Below, piece by piece: positions 8,056 through 16,199 of a stretch of DNA of 16,530 bases (its first letter is position 1; each line of letters begins with the position of its first letter). The DNA is from Ignavibacteriales bacterium (GTDB taxonomy: Bacteria > Bacteroidota > Ignavibacteria > Ignavibacteriales > Ignavibacteriaceae), in NCBI GenBank assembly GCA_027349615.1, contig DAIEML010000019.1, positions 1 through 16,530 on the forward strand. Direction: 5' to 3'. The position numbers and the translations under genes were made by a program. The notes beneath the pieces are model-generated. The model was given only the letters and a program-made list of their open reading frames with translations. It had not been told where the DNA came from and searched no databases.

Positions 8056-8088
8056 AAAAGAGCCGTCATTAATAGTGACGGCTTTTTT
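8056..8088 (+). terminator. Rho-independent terminator after the T9SS cargo gene
   Basis: AGCCGTCA at 8061-8068 pairs with TGACGGCT at 8076-8083 around a seven-base loop, followed by T at 8083-8088. A run AAAAG before the stem can pair with the T tract. It lies 20 bases after the stop at 8035 and isolates the downstream DAHP synthase gene. Confidence 0.92.
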
Positions 8089-8237
8089 ATTATCAGTTGA
8101 ATAAATATTCGAACAAACCGGCACTTCATTAATTACAAATAATTTCTTTTGATATATTCCTCTTATACAAAGTAAACTTTTTATTAAATTTACTTAAATA
8201 TATAAGCGCACTTAATTCATAATACGAGGTTTACTAA

Positions 8238-9359
8238 ATGATAGTTATTCTTCATCCAAATACTGACGAAAATTCTACAGCTTTCAAAAAAACTTTTAAT
8301 TATTTAAATAATTTGGGAAATATTAGAACGCAAAAACATATTGTTGAAGGAAAATATCAAAAGCTAACAGAAATCTATTTATTTGGTGATACTGCCGCTT
8401 TGAATAAAGAAGAAATTGAATCTCTACCAGCTGTTGAAAGAGTAGTAAGAATTTCACAAGAGTATAGAATTCTTGGAAGACATAAAGACAGCAAAAGATT
8501 AACCGGTTTTGAATATAATGGTGTTCGTTTTGATCAAGATAATCTTCATGTATTTGCAGGACTTTGTGCAGTTGACACAAAAGAACATGTTGAACAAATG
8601 ATGAAAGCATTAAAAGAGAGTGATCAGATTTGCACAAGGATGGGCGCGTACAAACCTCGCACAAATCCATATTCATTTCAAGGTCACGGTAAAGATTGTC
8701 TTCCTTATGTATTTGAATTAGCTGGAAAATATGGAATCAAAATAGTGGCAATGGAAATTCTTCACGAAAATCATATACAAGAAATATTAGATGCATTAGA
8801 AACCACTGGCAATCCAACTGGTGTAATGCTGCAAGTCGGAACAAGAAACACTCAAAACTTTGAATTATTAAAAGCAATCGGCAGACAAAATGAATTTCCA
8901 ATTTTATTAAAAAGAGGTTTTGGAATTACACTAAATGAATCATTAAATGCTGCAGAATATTTAGCAAGTGAAGGTAATGCAAAAGTAATTTTTTGTTTAA
9001 GAGGAATGAAAACCTCGTTCTCTGAACCACATAGAAATATGGTTGATTTTAGTTTGGTGCCAGCAATTAAAAGATTAACAAGAATGCCCGTTTGTATCGA
9101 TCCTTCGCATTCAGTCGGATCTCGCGAATCATCACCGGATGGAATTCTCGATATTTTTCATGCAACTGCTCAAGGCGTTATTTCTGGTGCAAATATGATT
9201 TTGGTAGATTTTCATCCTGACCCGGTTAAAGCATTAGTGGATGGTCCGCAAGCACTTCATTTAAAAGAATTAAGTAAGTTTTTAGAAGATGTGAAAATTA
9301 CTCGCGAAGCATATGAAAAGAGGAAGAATTTGATGAAGGAGAGCAAGGCAGTTAAATAA
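8238..9359 (+). CDS. 3-deoxy-7-phosphoheptulonate (DAHP) synthase, type I-beta-like, divergent
   Basis: The 373-residue protein has a ferredoxin-like N-terminal regulatory domain (about 1-80) and a TIM-barrel DAHP synthase domain (about 90-350), the layout of Thermotoga-type enzymes. The reaction condenses PEP and erythrose 4-phosphate, the first step of the shikimate pathway. Conserved elements are GAYKPRTNPYSFQG (136-149), VGTRNTQNF (200-208), LLKRG (223-227), DPSH (288-291) and VDG (334-336). Metal ligands align as Cys110, His291, residue 324 and Asp335. Residue 324 is Asp where the family has Glu (IEVHP-type motif reads LVDFHP here). The CERG motif reads CLRG (253-256) and AGPC reads AGLC (107-110). 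It could be an active variant or a paralogue with changed substrate. A GAGG ribosome binding site (8226-8229) lies 8 bases before the ATG. It stands alone, with a terminator upstream and no other aro gene nearby. Confidence 0.85.
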   Translation: MIVILHPNTDENSTAFKKTFNYLNNLGNIRTQKHIVEGKYQKLTEIYLFGDTAALNKEEIESLPAVERVVRISQEYRILGRHKDSKRLTGFEYNGVRFDQDNLHVFAGLCAVDTKEHVEQMMKALKESDQICTRMGAYKPRTNPYSFQGHGKDCLPYVFELAGKYGIKIVAMEILHENHIQEILDALETTGNPTGVMLQVGTRNTQNFELLKAIGRQNEFPILLKRGFGITLNESLNAAEYLASEGNAKVIFCLRGMKTSFSEPHRNMVDFSLVPAIKRLTRMPVCIDPSHSVGSRESSPDGILDIFHATAQGVISGANMILVDFHPDPVKALVDGPQALHLKELSKFLEDVKITREAYEKRKNLMKESKAVK

Positions 9360-9392
9360 AACTATTTTCAGTAATAGCAAAATCAGTTGAAA

Positions 9393-9494
9393 TTTTTTAG
9401 ATTTAATAACCCTAATAAACTTTTCTATAATATTTTCGATAACAATTATAGTGTATTCTGTATAAGAAGGCAGAATATTTTTTAGATCTAATAA
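9393..9494. repeat. 17-base direct repeat upstream of the sensor kinase
   Basis: TTTTTTAGATTTAATAA at 9393-9409 recurs as TTTTTTAGATCTAATAA at 9478-9494, with 16 of 17 bases identical and 85 bases between starts. The second copy contains the palindrome TTAGATCTAA (9482-9491) and ends 17 bases before the TTG start, just upstream of the ribosome binding site. Two matching sites in a 152-base gap suggest a regulator-binding pair, although both are AT-rich. Confidence 0.5.
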
Positions 9495-9500
9495 ATGATT

Positions 9501-9504
9501 GGAG
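9501..9504 (+). promoter_or_regulatory. Shine-Dalgarno sequence that decides a TTG start
   Basis: GGAG at 9501-9504 lies 7 bases before the TTG at 9512. No ATG or GTG start exists in this frame between the upstream in-frame stop (9449-9451) and residue 25 of the predicted protein, which lies inside or after the signal peptide. The site therefore supports TTG initiation. Confidence 0.65.
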
Positions 9505-9511
9505 TCAGGTT

Positions 9512-12500
9512 TTGGTAAATATTACCAAAGACAAATATTTTAACTGGTTAGTTGTATTTACATTTCTTGTTTTAATCACTCCGATGTACCCGCAAGTTAA
9601 TAATTTACTTTCCGGGCATTATACTATAGATAATGGCTTATCCCAAAGTACAGTCAATTGTATTGCTCAAGATAAAATTGGTTTTATGTGGTTTGGAACT
9701 CAAGATGGCTTAAATAGATTTGATGGATATAATTTTACAGTTTTTAAAAATATATTTGACGATTCAACTTCGCTTTCCGATAACAGCATACTTTGTCTTT
9801 TTGTTGATAAACTTGGTACAATATGGATTGGAACTGAATATGGTGGACTAAATAAGTTTGATTACAATTCTCAAACCTTCACTTCATTCAAGCATGATGC
9901 AAACAATTCGAATAGTTTATCTTCAAATAAAATTAATTCAATTGCTGAAGACTTATCTGGTAATCTTTGGATTGCAACGAATGCAGGCTTAGACTTTTTT
10001 AATATTAAAAATTTTACTGTCACTCGATTTAACCACAATAACCAAAACAGTAATTCATTATGCTGTGATTCTATTAATGTTGTTTATGTTGATAAGCAAG
10101 GGAATATATGGATCGGAACAGAAAACGGGTTAGATAAATTAGATTTAACTAAAAAAATATTCACGCACTTTAAGAATATTCCTCAAGATTTATCTTCAAT
10201 TTCTTCTAATAAAATCTCGACCATTTCTCAAGGCAGAGATAATGAAATTTATTTTGGAACAGCCGATGCCGGCTTAAATAAATTAAATCTGAAAAGTAAA
10301 ATATTTATTCATTACAAACACTCAAAAGAAAATAGAAATAGTTTAGGCTCAGATTCAGTTGAAGCTTTATACTCGGATAAAGATGGGACAATTTGGGTTG
10401 GTTGTACGACCGGAGGCATAAATGAATTTATTCCTAGCCAAGTTAAATTTTATCATTACAGAAACAATCCTTTTGATCCCAATAATATTGAGGATGAAGA
10501 AGTTCTATCAATATTTCAAGACGTAGAAGGAAACATCTGGATTGGAAGCTTTGTTGCTGGAGTTTATAAGCTAAACAAAAATATTGGATTGTTTGGCAAA
10601 GTAAGTAAACAATTTAATGATCCAAATGGTTTGAATGATAATGATATTAATGCATTTTCTGAAGATTTGAATGGAAATATTTTAATTGGAACTAATGCAA
10701 GCGGTTTAAATATTTTGAATAGAAAAACTGGTCAATATTCTCATTTGATGAAAAGTAAATCCGAAAATAGTTTGAGTAATAATTCTGTAGTATCGTTGTT
10801 TGTTGATAACAAAGGAATTTTTTGGATTGGAACAATCACTGGTTTAGATAGATATGATCCGAGAAATAATAATTTTAAACATTATAAACACGAAATAAAT
10901 AATTCAAATTCACTTGGATACCCATATGTTAATTCAATAATTTCTGATAATTCCGGTAACTTATGGATTGGGCTTTGGGGCGGCGGAATTGATAAATTAG
11001 GTTCTTCTGATAAATTCACACATTTTAAACACGATCCTAAAAATAATAATAGCTTATGCGATGATAATGTTTCAATTTTATATTTAGATCAAAGAGGAAA
11101 TATTTGGATTGGAACTAATAAAGGGCTGGATTGTTTTAATCCAATTACAAAAAATTTTATTCATTACACACATAATATTCGAGACAAAAACAGTATAAAC
11201 CAAAATGTAATTTATTCTATTTACGAATTTCCAAATGATAAAGATCAATGTTTATGGATTGGAACTGAAGGCGGCGGTTTGAATCGATTGGATATGAAAA
11301 CTGGAAAGTTTGTATATTATACCGAGAATGATGGATTAATAAATAACCAAGTTTACGGTGTACTTGGTGATAATAATGGTAATTTGTGGCTAAGTACAAA
11401 TAAAGGACTTTCAAAATTTAATCCAACCACAAAACGATTTAAAAATTATGATCAAAGTTTTGGCTTACAAAGTAATGAATTTAACCAAGATGCATTTTAT
11501 CAAAGTAAAGATGGAGAAATGTTTTTCGGAGGCATTAAGGGATTTAATATGTTTTATCCGGAAAATATAAAATTGAATAATTTTAAACCGCCGGTTGTTA
11601 TAACTTCATTAAAAGCATTTAATAAAGATGTCTTAATATCTAAACCAATTTTTCTTACAAAAAATTTATCTCTTTCTTATAAGGATTATGAATTAACATT
11701 TTCATTTGCATCCTTAAGTTTTGCGTATCCAAATAACAATAAGTTTGCTTATAAACTTGAAGGTTTTGATAAAGACTGGATTGATTTAGGAAAAAATAAT
11801 ACGGTAACATTTTCAAATCTTGGTGCCGGTAAATATACTTTACATGTTAAAGCAACAAATAATGATGGTGTTTGGAATGAGGCTGGAACATCATTAGTAT
11901 TGATTATAAATCCGCCATTTTGGTTAACATGGTGGTTTAAGATTTTATTTTCCGTATTTATAATTTCTTTTTTAGTAATTCTTTTTAGAATGAGAATTAG
12001 AAAAATTCGAAATCAAAACAAAAAACTTGAAGCGATTATTTCTGAACGAACAAATGAGCTGCAACTAAAGACTAAAGAACTAGTTAAATTCAACAAACTT
12101 CAAAGTGAAATTTTAGAGCAGTTATCGAAGTCTGAAATTGAACTAAAGGAACTTAACGCTGCAAAAGATAAATATTTCTCTATTTTAGCTCACGATCTAA
12201 GAAGTCCATTTAATAGTCTTGTTGGATTCTCAGATTTACTTGAAAATGAATTTGAAAATTTAGATAAAGAAGAGATTAAAAAATCAGCTAGAAATATAAA
12301 TCTTTCTGCAAAAAATTTATTAAAGCTAATTAATAATTTACTTGAATGGTCAATGTTTCAAGCAGGAAAAATGGAATTTAAACCAGAAAAAGATGATCTG
12401 CGTAAAACCGTTGAAGAAGTTATTAATATTATCCAAGGAAATGCAATCCAAAAATCAATTAATATTAAAAATAATATTAAAGAAGGAACAAATGTTTGGG

Positions 12501-12841
12501 CGGATAATTTTATGCTGCATTCAATTTTCCAAAACCTGATTTCGAATTCTATAAAATTTACAGAAAGAGGAGGTTCTATTGAAATTTCTTCGGCTGAAAT
12601 TGACGGCTTTATCAAAATATGCGTTAGCGATACCGGCATTGGTATAAATGAGGATGATATAACTAAAATTTTTGATATCAAAAAATCTCATTCTACAAAA
12701 GGTACGGATAATGAATCTGGAACTGGTTTAGGACTAAATCTTTGTAAAGAATTAATTAAAAAACACGGCGGAGAAATTTTCGTTGAAAGCAAAAAGGGAG
12801 TTGGGACAAAATTTATATTTACACTTCCACAAAATCATTAA
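9512..12841 (+). CDS. Two-component sensor histidine kinase with double beta-propeller and Y_Y_Y sensor domain
   Basis: The 1109-residue protein starts with a signal sequence or anchor (about 10-28). Fourteen propeller motifs of the Reg_prop type (WIGT-x-GL-like, such as TIWIGTEYGGLNKFD) lie between about residues 55 and 680, enough for two seven-bladed propellers. A Y_Y_Y domain follows at about 718-804 (YKLEGFDKDW, GKYTLHVKATNNDG), then a membrane helix at about 808-830 and a coiled coil at 830-885. In the kinase, the phospho-acceptor is His894 in LAHDLRSP, the N box has Asn1008 and Asn1012, the G1 box has Asp1040 in SDTGIGI, and the G2 box has Gly1070/1072/1074. The sensor part should face the periplasm and the kinase the cytoplasm. 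Unlike classical hybrid systems of Bacteroides, no receiver or AraC-type DNA-binding domain follows. A separate response regulator, not in this window, must be the partner. The TTG start is supported by GGAG upstream. Confidence 0.92.
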   Translation: MVNITKDKYFNWLVVFTFLVLITPMYPQVNNLLSGHYTIDNGLSQSTVNCIAQDKIGFMWFGTQDGLNRFDGYNFTVFKNIFDDSTSLSDNSILCLFVDKLGTIWIGTEYGGLNKFDYNSQTFTSFKHDANNSNSLSSNKINSIAEDLSGNLWIATNAGLDFFNIKNFTVTRFNHNNQNSNSLCCDSINVVYVDKQGNIWIGTENGLDKLDLTKKIFTHFKNIPQDLSSISSNKISTISQGRDNEIYFGTADAGLNKLNLKSKIFIHYKHSKENRNSLGSDSVEALYSDKDGTIWVGCTTGGINEFIPSQVKFYHYRNNPFDPNNIEDEEVLSIFQDVEGNIWIGSFVAGVYKLNKNIGLFGKVSKQFNDPNGLNDNDINAFSEDLNGNILIGTNASGLNILNRKTGQYSHLMKSKSENSLSNNSVVSLFVDNKGIFWIGTITGLDRYDPRNNNFKHYKHEINNSNSLGYPYVNSIISDNSGNLWIGLWGGGIDKLGSSDKFTHFKHDPKNNNSLCDDNVSILYLDQRGNIWIGTNKGLDCFNPITKNFIHYTHNIRDKNSINQNVIYSIYEFPNDKDQCLWIGTEGGGLNRLDMKTGKFVYYTENDGLINNQVYGVLGDNNGNLWLSTNKGLSKFNPTTKRFKNYDQSFGLQSNEFNQDAFYQSKDGEMFFGGIKGFNMFYPENIKLNNFKPPVVITSLKAFNKDVLISKPIFLTKNLSLSYKDYELTFSFASLSFAYPNNNKFAYKLEGFDKDWIDLGKNNTVTFSNLGAGKYTLHVKATNNDGVWNEAGTSLVLIINPPFWLTWWFKILFSVFIISFLVILFRMRIRKIRNQNKKLEAIISERTNELQLKTKELVKFNKLQSEILEQLSKSEIELKELNAAKDKYFSILAHDLRSPFNSLVGFSDLLENEFENLDKEEIKKSARNINLSAKNLLKLINNLLEWSMFQAGKMEFKPEKDDLRKTVEEVINIIQGNAIQKSINIKNNIKEGTNVWADNFMLHSIFQNLISNSIKFTERGGSIEISSAEIDGFIKICVSDTGIGINEDDITKIFDIKKSHSTKGTDNESGTGLGLNLCKELIKKHGGEIFVESKKGVGTKFIFTLPQNH

Positions 12842-12951
12842 ACTAATGAATTATTAATTGAAACTAATTTTAATGTGCTTGGAATCCTTTCAAAATAATT
12901 TTCATCTTATTTTCAGTTAATTATTGTCAATAGAAATTTTCGGAGAAGAAA

Positions 12952-13428
12952 ATGAAAATGAATGCTAAAAAAGATATAAGAAAATACATCGGACTTGGAG
13001 TAATTGTTTTACTTGCATTGTTTTATTTCTTAGTTTTTAATAAAAGCAAAGAAGATTCTCTTAAATGGTATGATAATTTAGAACAAGCTGAGGTTGTAGC
13101 TCAAAAAGAAGGAAAACCAATATTAATCAATTTTACTGGTTCAGATTGGTGTGTATGGTGCAAAAGATTAAGATCAGAAGTATTTTCACAAGACGATTTT
13201 ATAAATTATGCGAAAGATAATTTGGTTTTAGTAAAAATTGATTTTCCAGAAAAGATTCAGCAGACTGAAGCTGTAAAATTTTATAATAATCAATTAGCAC
13301 AAAGATTTAATGTCCAAGGTTTTCCAACAATTGTAATTTTGAATAGTAATGGTAGCTTACTTGGTACAACCGGTTATCAGCAGGGCGGAGCCGAAGCTTA
13401 TGTAGAGCATATAAAATCTTACTTATGA
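12952..13428 (+). CDS. Membrane-anchored thioredoxin-like protein
   Basis: The 158-residue protein has an N-terminal membrane helix (about 12-29), so the thioredoxin fold (about 45-158) probably lies in the periplasm. The active-site motif is WCVWCKR with Cys67 and Cys70, preceded by NFTGSDW. The cis-proline loop is GFPT with Pro125. The DUF255/Thioredoxin_7-like pattern (LxxAxxxAxxxGKPILINFTGSDWC) is common in Bacteroidota, where such proteins reduce or isomerise disulfides or serve cytochrome maturation. The exact substrate is unknown. GGAG at 12942-12945 lies 6 bases before the ATG at 12952; a second in-frame ATG at 12958 is also possible. It sits 110 bases after the kinase gene on the same strand with no clear terminator between, so read-through is possible. 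Confidence 0.88.
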   Translation: MKMNAKKDIRKYIGLGVIVLLALFYFLVFNKSKEDSLKWYDNLEQAEVVAQKEGKPILINFTGSDWCVWCKRLRSEVFSQDDFINYAKDNLVLVKIDFPEKIQQTEAVKFYNNQLAQRFNVQGFPTIVILNSNGSLLGTTGYQQGGAEAYVEHIKSYL

Positions 13429-13561
13429 TTTAAATATCTAAAATATTGAATTGGGGACTTTATTTTTCTAGCTTGTTAAGACTTCAAATACTTTTATCAA
13501 TTCACAAAATTATTCCTTAATTTTATTTTCAAAATTAATTATAAAAAATCGGGATAATCAA

Positions 13562-14968
13562 ATGAAGTTAAAAATTGTTGCTGCATTAGTAATATTTTCT
13601 TCTCTAAGTGTATTTTCACAATCAACTAATAAATTAAGAGAAATAATTGGATCAGCATATCTTGAAAACAAATCTTATAATTTACTTGAGAGATTATGTG
13701 ATGAAGCTGGCGGCAGAGTTATTGGATCTGAGGTTAACGAAAAAGCTATGTCAATTATGAAGGATGAATTAAAGAATATAGGATATGAAGCTAAGTTTGA
13801 AAAATTTTCAATCCCAGGTTGGGTAAGAGGAAATGATCAAGTAATAATGAAAACTCCAACAGAAAGAAAACTTCAAGCAGTTGCACTTGGTTATGTAAAT
13901 AAAACTCCCGCTTTTAAAGCGAATGTTGTTTATGCTAAATATGGGTTAGAAGAAAATTATAAAAATTTAAATGTAAATGACAAAATTGTTTTAGTAACGC
14001 AAGAGGCGCCTCCGGGGAAAGAACAATTGCTACGTTACCAAGCATTAGATATAGCAGCTAAGCACGGTGCAAAAGCAATACTTTATATTAATGATCGGTC
14101 CGGATTTCTTAATCTTGCGGGTATGGGAAATTTCCAGGGTAACGCAACAAAGATTCCTGCTTTCAGTCTTACTTTTGAAGAAGGTAAATGGCTTGAAAGA
14201 TTAATTGAAAGAAACATGCCGGTGACAATTGAGATTGCAACAAATTCATATTGCAAAGAAATTAATTCGGCAAACATAATTGCTACACTTGAAGGAAAAG
14301 TAAAATCAAAAATTGTAATCGGAGCGCATTTTGATTCTTGGGATCTTGGCCAAGGTGCTGTTGATAATGGTGTCGGAACTGCGATTCTTTTTGATGTTGC
14401 TAGACTTTTAAAATCTTTCAGCCCGAATAATTATTACAGCATTGAGTTTGTTTGGTTCAACGGTGAAGAATTTGGTTTATGGGGCTCAAAAAAATTTGTT
14501 GAAATACATAAGCAAGACAGCATTATTGCAATGATCAACATGGACATGACTGGAACTCCAACTGGATTTAATGTAATGGGCTTCGATGAATTTATTCCAT
14601 TTTTTGAAAACGTAAAAAATCAATTGAATGGTTTTAACTTAAATTCTGGAGTTATAAGCTCACCTGGAACAAACAGCGATCATATGTATTTTATGTTTGA
14701 CGGAATACCTACATTTGAAATTCAAGCTCATCTTGATGAAAGCATGTATAGGTTTTATCATGAACGTGGAGATACTTTTGATAAAGTTAATGAAAAATAT
14801 TTATCGGACGCATCCGCAGTTATAAGTGTATTAGTTGAACAACTTTCTAATGCAGTCAAATTAAATTTTAAGAGAAAAACTTCTCATGAAATGGTTGAAC
14901 TATTTAAACATTATGAACTTGATAAGCGACTAAAAAATCAAGGTGAATGGATTTATAAAGAAAATTAA
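13562..14968 (+). CDS. Secreted M28 family metallopeptidase, carboxypeptidase Q-like
   Basis: The 468-residue protein has a signal peptide ending near residue 19-20 (SLSVFSQ). An N-terminal helical segment contains LCDEAGGRVIGS (45-56), a motif shared with plasma glutamate carboxypeptidase/CPQ-type M28 enzymes. A PA (protease-associated) insert lies at about 115-230 with YQALDIAAKHGAKAILYIND. The di-zinc peptidase core follows. Expected ligands are His256 (GAHFDSWD), Asp268 (GAVDNGVG), Glu303, Asp328 (NMDMTG) and His400 (YHERGDTFD), with Glu302 as general base in NGEEFGLWGS. All are present, so it should be active, cleaving amino acids or dipeptides in the periplasm or outside the cell. No T9SS sorting domain is present. 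The cupin gene follows 20 bases later and may be co-transcribed. Confidence 0.92.
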   Translation: MKLKIVAALVIFSSLSVFSQSTNKLREIIGSAYLENKSYNLLERLCDEAGGRVIGSEVNEKAMSIMKDELKNIGYEAKFEKFSIPGWVRGNDQVIMKTPTERKLQAVALGYVNKTPAFKANVVYAKYGLEENYKNLNVNDKIVLVTQEAPPGKEQLLRYQALDIAAKHGAKAILYINDRSGFLNLAGMGNFQGNATKIPAFSLTFEEGKWLERLIERNMPVTIEIATNSYCKEINSANIIATLEGKVKSKIVIGAHFDSWDLGQGAVDNGVGTAILFDVARLLKSFSPNNYYSIEFVWFNGEEFGLWGSKKFVEIHKQDSIIAMINMDMTGTPTGFNVMGFDEFIPFFENVKNQLNGFNLNSGVISSPGTNSDHMYFMFDGIPTFEIQAHLDESMYRFYHERGDTFDKVNEKYLSDASAVISVLVEQLSNAVKLNFKRKTSHEMVELFKHYELDKRLKNQGEWIYKEN

Positions 14969-14988
14969 ATTGGTGTAGAATTCAGATA

Positions 14989-15309
14989 ATGATTAAGCGA
15001 AACATTTTTAGAAATATTCCCGAAAAAATTTCAGATGAAATCTTTGAAAAGATTTTAGAAAATAATAATGTCCGCATTGAAAGAATAATTTCAAAAGGTC
15101 ATTCTACTCCGAAAGATTTTTGGTATGATCAAGAAGAAAATGAATGGGTGATTTTGCTAAAAGGAAGCGCAGAAATATTATTTAAAAATAATTCGGTAAT
15201 TATTCATTTAAAGGTAGGAGATTATTTAAATATTAATTCGCACGTTAAGCATCGTGTGGAATATACAGATCCGAATATTGAAACGATTTGGCTCGCAGTT
15301 TTTTATTAA
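14989..15309 (+). CDS. Small single-domain cupin protein
   Basis: The 106-residue protein is one cupin barrel with no signal peptide, so it is cytoplasmic. Cupin motif 1 is SKGHSTPKDFWYDQEENEWV followed by LLKG (His38, Glu52, Gly59). Motif 2 is GDYLNINSHVKHRVEYTDP (Gly77, His85, His88). The FWYDQ...EWV...LL.G and HRVE.TDP pattern with a C-terminal WLAVFY is that of a widespread, uncharacterised bacterial cupin family of about 105-110 residues. His38, Glu52 and His88 are likely metal ligands. No reaction has been assigned. It is 20 bases downstream of the M28 peptidase gene on the same strand and ends two bases before the convergent NUDIX gene. Confidence 0.85.
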   Translation: MIKRNIFRNIPEKISDEIFEKILENNNVRIERIISKGHSTPKDFWYDQEENEWVILLKGSAEILFKNNSVIIHLKVGDYLNINSHVKHRVEYTDPNIETIWLAVFY

Positions 15310-15311
15310 AA

Positions 15312-15323
15312 TTAACTAGTTAA
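15312..15323. repeat. 12-base perfect palindrome at the convergent gene ends
   Basis: TTAACTAGTTAA is its own reverse complement and covers the stop codon of the minus-strand NUDIX gene, 3 bases after the cupin stop. There is no loop and no T tract, so it is a poor terminator. It may be chance in AT-rich DNA. Confidence 0.3.
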
Positions 15324-15974
15324 CTTGCGAACTATTTCAAAGATAAGTGAAGCTGTAATTCCCCAAATTATTCCTTCAGAAGTTTTATAAACAAATATTT
15401 GATGTTTCCTTCCTCTCCAAGTTTTTGAATAACGATCAGGAAGCTTTAATTCTTTAACAGGTAGTGTCGAGATCATTTCTCCATTTCTATCAATTTCAGT
15501 TGGATTTAACTCTAACCGAACATGGTATTTCTCTGGCTTATTTTTCAAAAAAAATGAAACGGGAATAAAAAATATTTTTTCAACTTCGTTTTTATCAAAT
15601 TTAATTGAAGAAATATCAGTTAAATTTAAAACACCAAGAAATGAATCAACAGTAACTCCCATTGGCCCAATTAAAGTATCAAGAATACCAACAACAGAAA
15701 TATTAGTTTTTTCTAAACCTAACTCTTCAATCGTTTCTCTTATTGCGGTGTCTTTAAAAGAAGAATCAATTTCGGGATCAAACTCTCCACCGGGAAAACA
15801 AATTTCTCCGCCTTGTCTTATGTTAGCGGCTCTTTTCTCAAATAAAAAATTGTATTCGTTATTTACAAAAACAAGAGGTATTAAAACTGCCGAATTAAAA
15901 TATTCTTCTTTTCTTAAAATTCCAGGATGAATTGGAAGCTTTGATTTTAGTTTTTCAAGTTCAGATGTATTCAT
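15312..15974 (-). CDS. NUDIX hydrolase, CoA-pyrophosphatase-like (NudL/YeaB type)
   Basis: The 220-residue cytoplasmic enzyme reads on the minus strand. It carries FLFEKRAANIRQGGEICFPGG (residues 43-63), which resembles the UPF0035 signature of coenzyme A pyrophosphatases just before the NUDIX box. The box continues with TAIRETIEELGL (76-87), and Arg79, Glu80, Glu83, Glu84 and Gly86 are all present. Such enzymes cleave CoA or its derivatives to 3',5'-ADP and phosphopantetheine. The usual His in the UPF0035 motif is not obvious here, so the substrate is less certain than the fold. The ATG is at 15972-15974. The gene is convergent with the cupin gene and divergent from the dehydrogenase gene, so it is a single-gene unit. 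Confidence 0.87.
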   Translation of the reverse strand: MNTSELEKLKSKLPIHPGILRKEEYFNSAVLIPLVFVNNEYNFLFEKRAANIRQGGEICFPGGEFDPEIDSSFKDTAIRETIEELGLEKTNISVVGILDTLIGPMGVTVDSFLGVLNLTDISSIKFDKNEVEKIFFIPVSFFLKNKPEKYHVRLELNPTEIDRNGEMISTLPVKELKLPDRYSKTWRGRKHQIFVYKTSEGIIWGITASLIFEIVRKLTS

Positions 15975-16199
15975 AAAGCATAATATTTTATAATTAATTT
16001 AACTAAATATAAATAAACTAAAATTGTTCAACAGCAAAATCTAAAAATGAATTAAATCATTTAGACTGAAAGTACAATTCTCAAAATTCATTTTGTTTTA
16101 GTATTTTGGAAAGAAGTAGAAACAGTTCTTAAAAATTTTTATTCAAAGATTTAGAATTATAAATTTGTATTAATAAATAAATTATATCGGGGTTTTACA

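Noticed and set aside
8323..8676. Minus-strand open frame of 117 codons
   Set aside because: It lies antisense inside the DAHP synthase gene, has no recognisable motif and odd Cys/His/Leu-rich composition, and is explained as a shadow of the coding strand.
9512..11570. Repetitive sequence that could look like a tandem DNA repeat
   Set aside because: The periodicity is at the protein level (propeller blades with WIGT-type motifs); the DNA copies have diverged and are explained by the coding sequence.
12358..12681. Minus-strand open frame of 107 codons and a plus-strand frame at 12342-12539
   Set aside because: Both lie within the kinase domain of the sensor gene, whose H, N and G boxes are clear in the main frame; the alternative frames have no domain or ribosome binding site.
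15748..15930. Plus-strand 60-codon frame
   Set aside because: It is antisense to the NUDIX box of the minus-strand gene, which is clearly the real coding frame.
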